Positions 8,930-16,046 of a stretch of 64,000 nucleotides of DNA are shown one piece after another. The notes under the pieces are model-generated. The model saw only the letters and a list, made by a program, of their open reading frames with translations, was not told the origin of the DNA and did no database searches. Within the stretch, counting starts at the first letter, position 1, and each line of letters starts with the position of its first letter. The stretch lies in NCBI GenBank assembly GCA_903970445.1, contig CAJCIP010000017.1, forward strand, positions 1-64,000. Direction: 5' to 3'. A program made the position numbers and the translations under genes. Source of the stretch: Verrucomicrobia bacterium Tous-C9LFEB. Lineage in GTDB: Bacteria; Acidobacteriota; Terriglobia; Terriglobales; Acidobacteriaceae.

Positions 8930-9067
8930 GAGTGGCGAGTATTTGGATGTGCAGTATGCAGGTTTGTGGACGTGCGCTGAACGGGTGTGGCTGCTACGCG
9001 AAATACAGGGGTCTCTCCGCTACGGCCTGCGGCCTCCGGTCGAGATGACAACTTTTCCGTTCAGGGT
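8930..9067 (+). repeat. Long dispersed repeat, copy 2, containing family A core
   Basis: Second copy of the repeat at 254-395, beginning right after the glycosyltransferase stop codon. The family A core is 9001-9050 with inner hairpin ggcc-tgc-ggcc. A few differences from copy 1 (ctccggtcgag in place of cttcggtcgaa) show the copies are not recent perfect duplicates. Confidence 0.7.
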
Positions 9068-9090
9068 TAGTGGCTAGTGGCTAGTGGCGG
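9065..9090 (+). repeat. Short heptanucleotide tract (ggctagt)
   Basis: Three to four units of gttagtg/gctagtg follow directly on the family A copy, as a short relative of the 6001-6081 tract. It sits about 90 bases before the thioredoxin-fold gene. Confidence 0.5.
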
Positions 9091-9180
9091 ATAATTAGAG
9101 CAAAGCATTGCTATCGACACAGACTATTCTGCGTAGTACTAGAAGCACCAGTTGCACACATCTTTCAGCCGAGGTTCTCG

Positions 9181-9798
9181 ATGGCCCAGGTTCGTAACGT
9201 GGTTTTTCTCCTTTTCGTCTGCGTCACTGCCGGTGCGCTGGCGCAAACCTCTGTTCCGCCGAACCAGGTGTCGCCGTTCAAGGACACGTCCATGCTGAAG
9301 CCGCCGGCAGGTGCGAAGATTGCGATCGTCGAGTACGAAGATTTGGAATGCCCAAGGTGCGCGCAGGCATTTCCCGTGGTGCATGCCGCGGCCAAGCATT
9401 ACCAGATCCCGATCGTTGAATGCGACTTTCAAATCTCTTATCACCATTGGAGTCATGATGCGGCTGTCTGCGCGCACTACCTGAAGGCGAAGGTTTCGCC
9501 GACGCTCGCCGAAGAGTACCGGCGCGAAGTGTTTGCGTCGCAGTTTCGCATTGCGTCAAGAGATGATCTGCAACGGTTCACGCAGGAGTTCTTCGCCAGG
9601 CATGGAAAGCAGATGCCCTTCGTCATGGATCCGAGCGGCGAGTTCGGTCGGGAGATCGCCTTGACCACCGAGCAGGGCCAGAGATTGGCAATTTCCGGGA
9701 CGCCTTCCATCTTTGTGGTTACGAACAAGCATTGGATTGAAGTGAAGGATGTTGATCGGCTCTACGAAGCGATCGATGAGGCGAAGCGGTCGCTGTAG
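9181..9798 (+). CDS. Secreted DsbA-like thioredoxin-fold protein
   Basis: A protein of 205 residues with a signal peptide (VVFLLFVCVTAGALA, about 7-21) and a thioredoxin fold of the DsbA/Thioredoxin_4 group. The redox motif CPRC lies at residues 57-60 in EYEDLECPRCAQAFP; a cis-proline region is seen near 180 (SGTPSIFVVTNKHWIEV). It should act in the periplasm in disulfide exchange or as a reductase. The CPRC dipeptide differs from the CPYC of the second DsbA-like protein in this window. The gene stands alone with repeats upstream and decayed toxin-antitoxin DNA downstream. Confidence 0.85.
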   Translation: MAQVRNVVFLLFVCVTAGALAQTSVPPNQVSPFKDTSMLKPPAGAKIAIVEYEDLECPRCAQAFPVVHAAAKHYQIPIVECDFQISYHHWSHDAAVCAHYLKAKVSPTLAEEYRREVFASQFRIASRDDLQRFTQEFFARHGKQMPFVMDPSGEFGREIALTTEQGQRLAISGTPSIFVVTNKHWIEVKDVDRLYEAIDEAKRSL

Positions 9799-9855
9799 CT
9801 TAGCTTCGAGCCTCATGCTCGAAAATGCCAAGAGGCTGCTTCAATAGACTTCGGT

Positions 9856-9972
9856 TCATTGAATAAGAACCAAGACACGCACGCCATGCACGACAGCGTC
9901 CGTGACTAGCAGCCGGTCGAACGTCGCAAGTTTCCCACCGTTAGCGACTGCTAGTGCCAGCAGAAACCCGGA
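9856..9972 (-). pseudogene. Remnant of a VapC-type PIN-domain toxin (C-terminal 38 codons)
   Basis: Directly after the antitoxin stop, one minus-strand frame reads LLALAVANGGKLATFD and then continues to VLVLIQ and a TGA. This is the C-terminal PIN-domain signature of VapC toxins (LALA..GG.LaTfD, where the last aspartate belongs to the acidic active site). The N-terminal 90 or so residues with the other catalytic acids are missing, and no start codon exists in this frame, so the toxin is inactive. A deletion fused the antitoxin end to the toxin tail. Confidence 0.7.
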
Positions 9973-10202
9973 TCACTGCAATTCTTCTCGCAGTTGCTGA
10001 ACAAGCTCGGAGGTAACGCGCGGAGTGTTTTTTCTGACTGGCAGCAACGGCACCCCGTTTCTGGTCTTGCGGCCGCCTTCTACAGGACGCAGCGCGCGGC
10101 GTGTTAACGCGGAACGATCTCGCCAACGCTCTTGCGTTCTGTAATGGCAAGCTCTTTCACGGCGGCAAGCACGTCGTCATCGATGGCGAGCGTCGTTCTC
10201 AT
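9973..10202 (-). pseudogene. Frameshifted VapB-type ribbon-helix-helix antitoxin
   Basis: From the ATG at 10202 the frame reads MRTTLAIDDDVLAAVKELA then KSVGEI, the start of a ribbon-helix-helix antitoxin, and hits TAA at 10104 after 32 codons. One base off, the frame continues LTRRALRPVEGG, NGVPLLPV, and SELVQQLREELQ to a TGA at 9973, the usual VapB C-terminus. The total of 230 bases is one short of 77 codons, so a single-base deletion near 10104-10110 explains the break. Intact VapB proteins regulate their own promoter and neutralise VapC; here both partners are broken. Confidence 0.75.
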
Positions 10203-10308
10203 GATCGGCTTAGCTTAACGCATTTGCATCAAACATCACACATCAAGCGCAGGGTCATTCAGCCGTTCAAAAGATCGAGCCCGACACGGTTCTCACCGCG
10301 GCAATCAG

Positions 10309-10350
10309 ATACAGGGCTTTCCACTACGCTGCCCTCCGGTCGAGATGACG
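10309..10350 (+). repeat. Family A repeat, diverged copy
   Basis: Keeps atacagggctttccactacg and ctccggtcgagatgacga, but the inner hairpin is reduced. It lies just before the UvrC-like gene, and an in-frame ATG in its tail (10345) would be a repeat-derived false start for that gene. Confidence 0.6.
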
Positions 10351-10392
10351 AATCAAGGATGTCAGTGTGGTGAGTCATCTAGAATCCTCGGT

Positions 10393-11871
10393 GTGAGTGC
10401 GTCGTTCCAGTTCGGGCATCGCGTGGAGTTTTGGCCGAATGATGCGGAGGAGATTTTGCGCCGCGTGCCGGCGGCTCCTGGTGTGTTCGCGCTGCGTGGA
10501 GAGCGCGAGGGTGATGAGCCTTATCTGACGCGTGCGGCGGACATGCGACGGCGGCTGCGAAGATTGCTGGCTCCGCCGGAAGCGGTGGATGAGCAGGGCA
10601 GGCCGGTGCTTTCCAAGCGGCTGAATCTGCGCGAGAGAGTACGGTTCATCGAGTGGACACGGACTGGTTCTGAGTTCGAATCGACGCTGGTGTTGTATTG
10701 TGCATCGCTGGCAGCGTTTGGTGAAGAGCAGGCACGCAAGAGGCTGCGGCTATATCCGCCGTACTGCCTTCGCGTGACACGTACACATGAGCACCCACGC
10801 GTGTATGTCACGAACCGGTTGAGCCAGCGCTCGATCGGCGAAAGCTTTGGACCTTTCCCTTCGCGTATAGCGGCTGAGCGCTATGCGGACGCGGTGCTCG
10901 ACCTGTTTCGCCTGCGGCGATGTCACGAGGACCTGCAGGTTCATCCGGAGCATCCTGGGTGCGCTTATGGCGAGATGCAGAAGTGCATGGCGCCGTGCAA
11001 GACCGCATGCACTTTGGATGAGTATGCGAATGAAGCGCAGCGTGTGTTTTCGTTTTTGAAAACAGGCGGCAAATCAATGCTTGCGGAGATCGAGACCAAG
11101 CGCGAACAAGCGAGCGAGAACATGGATTTCGAAGCTGCCGCAGCGCTGCACAAGCAATGGGAGCGGGTAAAGGCCACGACGCAGATGTGCGACGACGTGG
11201 TGTGCCCTGTGGCAGAGCTGCGTGCGCTCATTGTGCAGGAAAGCGCGCCGCAAGACGAAGGCGAGAAGCAGGAAGAAGCGGCTGTGTTTCTGTTCGAGCG
11301 CCGCATTGCTGGACCGGAACGTTTGTCCACATTGGGCGTGCGTGCGGTGCGCGAGCAGACGGCCGTGGGGAGTTCGCTGTTTGCGCAGCCGTTGATGCTG
11401 GCTCCCGTGCCTGAGGGGGAGTTCGCCGCCGGCACGCCCACATCTAAGAATCGAGATGTGAGGCACCCCGAAGCCTCGCCTGCGATGATCCTTTCGCCTG
11501 AGGCGCGAGCGCTGGATGTGCTCGGAAGACTGCAGATTCGAGCAGACGAGGGTGATGCGCCCGATGCCACGGAACTGGCAGACTATCTCGCTCTTTTCCG
11601 GCGCTGGTATTACCGTCCGTCGAAGCAGCGCGCGGGCGAGGTACTGCTGCCGAATGCAGATGGCACCTGGCCGGTGCGACGACTGTTGAATGCTGCCGCG
11701 CGTGTGGCGCTCGGGCCTCCAAAGGAGGCGGCGCCGGTGGATCGGGAGGCGGCGAAGACGATGAAAACGCGCGTACTGCATGAGGGCAGGCCGGATGTGG
11801 AGCGGGTTGTGCCGGTTTTGCCGAAAAGAGCGAGAACGAGGAAGAGTGTTACGCCTGCGGATGTGGTGTGA
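10393..11871 (+). CDS. UvrC-like protein with degenerate GIY-YIG domain and UVR motif
   Basis: About 492 residues from the preferred GTG start. The N-terminus (about 20-65) aligns by eye with the GIY-YIG nuclease of UvrC, but GIY is GVF and YVGKAKNLRRR-like sequence is YLTRAADMRRR, so key catalytic residues appear lost. Around 178-208 four cysteines are spaced C-X12-C-X7-C-X3-C (ending CMAPC), close to the cluster reported to bind iron-sulfur in UvrC. A UVR helical motif follows (EIETKREQASENMDFEAAA, about 235-255). The C-terminal endonuclease and helix-hairpin-helix parts of UvrC are not recognisable. It is probably a UvrC paralogue with a non-nuclease role. An ATG at 10345 lies inside a repeat and is less likely. 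The DUF4262 gene begins six bases downstream. Confidence 0.75.
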   Translation: MSASFQFGHRVEFWPNDAEEILRRVPAAPGVFALRGEREGDEPYLTRAADMRRRLRRLLAPPEAVDEQGRPVLSKRLNLRERVRFIEWTRTGSEFESTLVLYCASLAAFGEEQARKRLRLYPPYCLRVTRTHEHPRVYVTNRLSQRSIGESFGPFPSRIAAERYADAVLDLFRLRRCHEDLQVHPEHPGCAYGEMQKCMAPCKTACTLDEYANEAQRVFSFLKTGGKSMLAEIETKREQASENMDFEAAAALHKQWERVKATTQMCDDVVCPVAELRALIVQESAPQDEGEKQEEAAVFLFERRIAGPERLSTLGVRAVREQTAVGSSLFAQPLMLAPVPEGEFAAGTPTSKNRDVRHPEASPAMILSPEARALDVLGRLQIRADEGDAPDATELADYLALFRRWYYRPSKQRAGEVLLPNADGTWPVRRLLNAAARVALGPPKEAAPVDREAAKTMKTRVLHEGRPDVERVVPVLPKRARTRKSVTPADVV

Positions 11872-11877
11872 GGGTGA

Positions 11878-12758
11878 ATGGGTGATGAGAAGTTTAGCGG
11901 CAAGTGGTTGAGCCGCTGGAAGACAGTCGAGGATGCTTCTTCTTCGGTGAAGAAAACGCTTCAGCGAGTCGAGGATTTCGGTTGCGAAGTCATGCTGATT
12001 AGCGCTGATCGAGTAACGCCGTCCTTCGCGTATACAGTAGGCATTTTCGATGTGATTTCGATGCCAGAGATCATCACCGTGGGACTGCAAAGCGACGTCT
12101 CTCATCACGCGCTTAATGAAGCCTTTCAACGAATGAGATCAGGCTTCGATTTATTGCGCGGACGACACCCCGGCATTGTGGGAGATGTCGACGTCGAGTT
12201 CGTCCAGTCGATCCGAAGTGACTCCATCACATCATGTTGCGCACAGACTGGTTTTACGACAGCGAAGATGTACCGGTTCTTCAAATGATTTATCCCGACC
12301 TTCAAAATCGATTTCCAGAAGAAGCAGACTTCGATATGGCATTTGAACAGCCAGTCCTTCCGGGAAACAGTAATGAACATGAATCCGCAGCCAACGATTT
12401 GTGGCTCGCGCACGACGATGACAGTTCTCTTTCATGCTGGAAGTTTGAGGATTCACCGCATGTTGGCGCTTACCTTTCGCAGAAAGTTCACGACGGGACG
12501 GAACCAGTGACCTACGTTTCGCATGATGCCGATGGTGATTGGCAGTTCCTCGGTGACACGATGTCAGAAGGCGGTGGGCCGGTGCTTTCGTGTTTGCATC
12601 ATCCGATTGATGAGGATCGAAGCCTTGCGGAACTGCATGACCTGCCGCTGGGTTGGTATGCGGTGCGGGAGAATAAAGAGTCACCTTGGGAGAGGTTTGA
12701 ACTACCGCCAGAAGAAGATGATTCGGATGGGCGTGCATCTGATTCGGTCGTTAACTAA
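11878..12758 (+). pseudogene. DUF4262-family gene broken by a frameshift
   Basis: Two overlapping frames form one protein. The first (11878-12288) starts at an ATG behind AGGGTGA and encodes the N-terminal DUF4262 part (FGCEVMLISAD, SFAYTVGIFD, PEIITVGLQSDVSHHALNE). Its natural continuation, DWFYDSEDVPVLQMIYPDL, typical of the DUF4262 C-terminus, lies in another frame (12234-12758), which has a stop at 12219. The shift must fall around 12219-12234. The distal part adds a second domain (YVSHDADGDWQFLG, LHDLPLGWYAVRE) common as a small stand-alone or immunity-like domain; function unknown. Sequencing error, a true pseudogene or two translated pieces are all possible. Confidence 0.7.
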
Positions 12759-12788
12759 ACGCTGTAGGCTAATGGGTCGGAGGGGGAA

Positions 12789-13049
12789 ATGCGTTTGACC
12801 GTGGAACTTCCGGATAACTTGAGCGAGTTAGAGAACGCTGCTGAAGAAGCGCTTGAGGCAGTCGCTATCTCGTTTTATGAAGCGAACGATTTCTCTAAGG
12901 CTCGGGTAGCACGCATCTTTGGCTTTCATTGGTATAAATTTCAGGGCGTGCTCAAGAAACACAATGTGGCGAAAGGTGCTTACGACGAGGAAGCACTCCG
13001 CCAAGATCTTGAGTCCCTTGAGGTGCTGCGCAGCGAGCGGAACTCCTAA
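12789..13049 (+). CDS. UPF0175 family protein, possible antitoxin
   Basis: A protein of 86 residues with an excellent ribosome-binding site (ggaggggg) just before ATG. The pattern of an acidic start, a helix (AISFYEANDFSKARVARIFGF) and a tail AYDEEALRQDLESL matches the UPF0175 family, short helix-turn-helix proteins usually paired with a PIN or DUF3368 toxin gene. No partner gene follows: the next 168 bases are non-coding and contain a repeat. It may be an orphan antitoxin or a small regulator. Confidence 0.7.
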   Translation: MRLTVELPDNLSELENAAEEALEAVAISFYEANDFSKARVARIFGFHWYKFQGVLKKHNVAKGAYDEEALRQDLESLEVLRSERNS

Positions 13050-13085
13050 ATGCTCCATCAGCAGTGCGAATAGATACGGTGTCAC

Positions 13086-13130
13086 CCTCAGCGGCTATTG
13101 GCCGAGCTGAAGTCCGGCCCTTTGAAAGCG
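13086..13130 (+). repeat. Family C palindromic repeat, diverged copy 2
   Basis: Carries cctcagcggct, ggccgagctgaagtccggccc and tttgaaagcg in the same order as the copy at 4611-4682, with the hairpin arms partly mismatched. Confidence 0.5.
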
Positions 13131-13217
13131 ATTGGGTACGGGTTATGCGTTGTTGCCGCATGGTGCGCAAATTTCGCCCATGTGCATCGCAACGGCACCT
13201 TGCTAAACTGAGGTTTC

Positions 13218-13892
13218 ATGATTGAGCTTGCGTTTTCGATACTTGCCGCGGATTTTGCGCACCTGGCGGAGGAGATTGCCACAGCGGAGCGCGGCGGCGG
13301 GACGATCGTCCATATCGATGTGATGGATGGGCATTTTGTACCGAACATCACGTTTGGGCCGCCCGTGGTGAAGGCCGTGCGGGCGGTGACGACCCTACCG
13401 CTCGATTGCCACCTGATGATCGAGAATCCTGACGAGTTTATTCCGGCATTTGGCGAGGCAGGCGCGGACATGATTGCGGTGCAGTGGGAGGCTTGTCGTC
13501 ATTTGAACCGGACGCTGCAGTTGATTGCAGACCACGGAATGAAGCCGGCGGTGGTCATCAACCCGGCGAACCCAATTGATTTTCTTGTTGAAGTGCTGCC
13601 GATGGTGCATCACGTGTTGGTGATGAGTGTGAATCCGGGGTTTGGCGGGCAGAAATTTTTGCCGCGGTCGGTGGAGCGGATTGCGCAGTTGCGGCGCATG
13701 CGTCATGAGATGGGGTTGAATTTCCGGATCGAAGTGGATGGCGGCGTTGCTCACGACACGGTGGCGAGCGTCGTCGAAGCAGGAGCGGACATGCTGGTGG
13801 CGGGCTCTGCGATCTTCGAAGCGGGAAAGACGGAAGAAAATGCGCGGGAGTTTCTGCGTGTGGCGCGGGCAGCGGGCGACTTGAAGGCCTAG
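13218..13892 (+). CDS. rpe: Ribulose-phosphate 3-epimerase
   Basis: A cytosolic TIM-barrel enzyme of 224 residues interconverting ribulose 5-phosphate and xylulose 5-phosphate. Family signatures are clear: SILAADFAHLAEEI (about 7-20), the metal/catalytic segment HIDVMDGHFVPNITFGP (about 33-49), DCHLMIENP (about 63-71), MSVNPGFGGQKF (about 136-147) and the phosphate-binding VDGGV (about 175). Length is normal. The ATG follows gaggtttc. It is separate from the other pentose phosphate genes at 32-43 kb, but links to them functionally with rpiA and tkt. Confidence 0.97.
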   Translation: MIELAFSILAADFAHLAEEIATAERGGGTIVHIDVMDGHFVPNITFGPPVVKAVRAVTTLPLDCHLMIENPDEFIPAFGEAGADMIAVQWEACRHLNRTLQLIADHGMKPAVVINPANPIDFLVEVLPMVHHVLVMSVNPGFGGQKFLPRSVERIAQLRRMRHEMGLNFRIEVDGGVAHDTVASVVEAGADMLVAGSAIFEAGKTEENAREFLRVARAAGDLKA

Positions 13893-14002
13893 CGCGACTG
13901 CCCATTCCAGGGATTGCAAACGAGCCGAAAGCGTGTTCCAGCCGTTAGAATAGGCAGGTAGCTACACGTGCGTCGAGCGCCCGGGTAGCGGATGGGGTTT
14001 TG

Positions 14003-15793
14003 ATGATCAAGCAGTCTGTTGTTCCGATAGCGAAGTCGTTCTTTCTTTCCAAGAAGTCTGGGATTCTTGCCGGCGCCGCGGTTGCGATGCTTGTCTTGTT
14101 CTCCGCGAATGCGGGCGCGCAAGTGACCGGCAACACCACGACAACGACGGACGCGCAGGGGCAGACACAGCAAAACTCTACGATCAGCGTGAACACTTCC
14201 AAGAAGAAGCCGAAAGTGGCGAAGGACGACCGCGTCAAGCAGTCGAAGGACACGAAGGCCGCGGTCAAGAAGGAAAGCAAGTACAACCCGCTGATCGGCA
14301 AAGACGCCACGCTGCCGGACAAGGTGCTGTATGACAAGGCAATGGATCAGGCCAAGCGTGGGCACTTCGATGTTTCCCGCCTGGACCTGAACACGCTGTT
14401 GAGCACATATCCTGATTCGCAGTACCAAATGCGCGCGAAGCTGGCGGTGGCGGATACGTGGTATCGCGAGGGTGGGAGCGCGGCGCTGGCGCAGGCTGAA
14501 CAGGAATACAGCGACTTCATCACCTTCTTTCCGAACGCGCCGGAAGCCAGCGAAGCGCAGATGCGCATCGGCGATATTTACATGAAGCAGATGGACGTGC
14601 CGGACCGCGATTACACAAAGGCGATGAAGGCGCAGGACGCCTACCGGACGATGCTGAAGCAGTATCCGGATGCTCCGCCGAAGGTGACAGCGGATGCCAA
14701 GCAGAAGCTGCGCGAGGTGCAGGAGGTTTTGGCGACGCGTGAAGCCGAGCTTGGGGCTTTTTACGCAACCCGCGAAAACTGGGCAGCGACCATCGCGCGG
14801 TATCAGACGGTTGCAGATATTTATCCGCTCTACAGCCACATGGACGATGTGCTGATTGGGATTGGCGATGCGTACGCCACGGAAGCTCGCAATGTGCGTG
14901 TGCAGAATCTGCCTGAGGGACCGAAGGCGAAGCTGGAAGAAGAGTATGACGGCAAAGCCGCCAGCTATTACCGGCAGGTGGTTCTCGAACATTCGGCTGC
15001 ACCGCACGTTGAAGACGCGAAGGAGCGATTGGCGGCGATGAACCTGCCGATCCCGAAGCCCACTGCGGAGCAGATGGCGGCGAGCGAGGCATTAGAAGGC
15101 AGCCGGGCGCAATATAACCTGCGCAGCCGCCTCGAACTGCTGGTCCTACGCAAGCCGAATACTGTGCCGGTCGCACGAATGGGCGAGCCACCGCTGGAAG
15201 ACAAGGCTGTGACGACCGCGCCGACGATCGTGAACCAGATCATGGCGGACTATACGGGCGCGTTCCGTCCGGGGGCCGCTGCTACTCCGGCTGCGCCCGC
15301 AAATGAGCCCGCAGCGAACTCTCAGCCTGAGACTCCGGCGAGCCCCGGTGTGCCGGCGACTCCCGCGCAGCCCTTGGCGTTCCAGGACGTGCCGTCAGCG
15401 GGAAGCGGCGCGGCTGACACCAGCGTCGGCACAGTGACCGCCGCGCCTGAAGGTGGCCGCACGGGTGGAACATCGGTGGGTGTGGAAGTGCTGACGCCAG
15501 GAGTGAACACGGGCAGTGGCGCTGCGAGCAACCTGCCGGCAGCAACCGGTGCGCCGGATCCGAACCTTGGATTGACGGCAGTGGGCAAGGACAAGCCCGG
15601 CGCGCTGCCAGCCGCTGAAGCACCGGCGGCAGCCCCTGACCAGGTGAACGACGCGGAGGGCAAAGCGCTGCCTGCCGCGGAGACGAAGGACCCGAACAAG
15701 AAGAAGAATCCGAAGCCGGGCTACGACAAGGACGATGAGAGCTCCAGCAAACACAAGCAGAAGAAGGGTTTGGACAAGATCAATCCTCTGTAG
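14003..15793 (+). CDS. BamD/YfiO-like TPR protein with a long Pro/Ala-rich tail
   Basis: A protein of 596 residues. After a hydrophobic signal (about 20-40, GILAGAAVAMLVLFSANAGA) and a Thr/Ser/Lys-rich linker, TPR-like repeats of the BamD type occupy about 100-370 (ATLPDKVLYDKAMDQAKRGH, LLSTYPDSQYQMRAKLAVAD, KMRIGD-like units). BamD is a lipoprotein of the BAM outer-membrane assembly complex, normally about 245 residues. Here no lipobox cysteine is seen and about 230 residues of Pro/Ala/Gly-rich low complexity follow the TPR part, ending in a lysine-rich tip. A TTG three bases upstream is a less likely start. A terminator lies 33 bases after the stop. Confidence 0.8.
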   Translation: MIKQSVVPIAKSFFLSKKSGILAGAAVAMLVLFSANAGAQVTGNTTTTTDAQGQTQQNSTISVNTSKKKPKVAKDDRVKQSKDTKAAVKKESKYNPLIGKDATLPDKVLYDKAMDQAKRGHFDVSRLDLNTLLSTYPDSQYQMRAKLAVADTWYREGGSAALAQAEQEYSDFITFFPNAPEASEAQMRIGDIYMKQMDVPDRDYTKAMKAQDAYRTMLKQYPDAPPKVTADAKQKLREVQEVLATREAELGAFYATRENWAATIARYQTVADIYPLYSHMDDVLIGIGDAYATEARNVRVQNLPEGPKAKLEEEYDGKAASYYRQVVLEHSAAPHVEDAKERLAAMNLPIPKPTAEQMAASEALEGSRAQYNLRSRLELLVLRKPNTVPVARMGEPPLEDKAVTTAPTIVNQIMADYTGAFRPGAAATPAAPANEPAANSQPETPASPGVPATPAQPLAFQDVPSAGSGAADTSVGTVTAAPEGGRTGGTSVGVEVLTPGVNTGSGAASNLPAATGAPDPNLGLTAVGKDKPGALPAAEAPAAAPDQVNDAEGKALPAAETKDPNKKKNPKPGYDKDDESSSKHKQKKGLDKINPL

Positions 15794-15826
15794 GAGACAG
15801 GAAGACAGTAGACAGAGAGACAGAAG
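15791..15826 (+). repeat. Heptanucleotide (agtagac) repeat tract
   Basis: ggagacaggaagacagtagacagagagacag follows the stop codon of the BamD-like gene and matches the unit of the 5763-5820 tract. It merges into the terminator stem. Confidence 0.5.
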
Positions 15827-15860
15827 GGCGGAGACATTGAGTCTCCGCCCTTTAGTTCTT
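15826..15860 (+). terminator. Rho-independent terminator of the BamD-like gene
   Basis: A perfect 10-bp stem gggcggagac (15826-15835) and gtctccgccc (15841-15850) with loop attga, followed by tttagttctt. Confidence 0.8.
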
Positions 15861-16010
15861 GCCCGGCGGTGCGCATTCGCGGCGATGAACCATCTGAATT
15901 TGGTGGCACTACAAGACGCGGATTCCCTGCGGGAATGACAACTAATCAGAGGGAAGGTGAAGAAAAATTACACCTTAACAGGACAGCTACAACGTCGCTC
16001 GACGCGTTTT

Positions 16011-16046
16011 GCTACTGTCTACCCACTACTGTCTAATGTCTACATG
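16011..16046 (+). repeat. Heptanucleotide repeat overlapping the valS start
   Basis: gctactgtctacccactactg and tctaatgtctacatg form 7-base units that are the reverse complement of the agtagac repeat. The ATG chosen for valS is the last triplet of the tract, so the translation-initiation region is repeat-derived and has no visible Shine-Dalgarno sequence. Confidence 0.6.
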
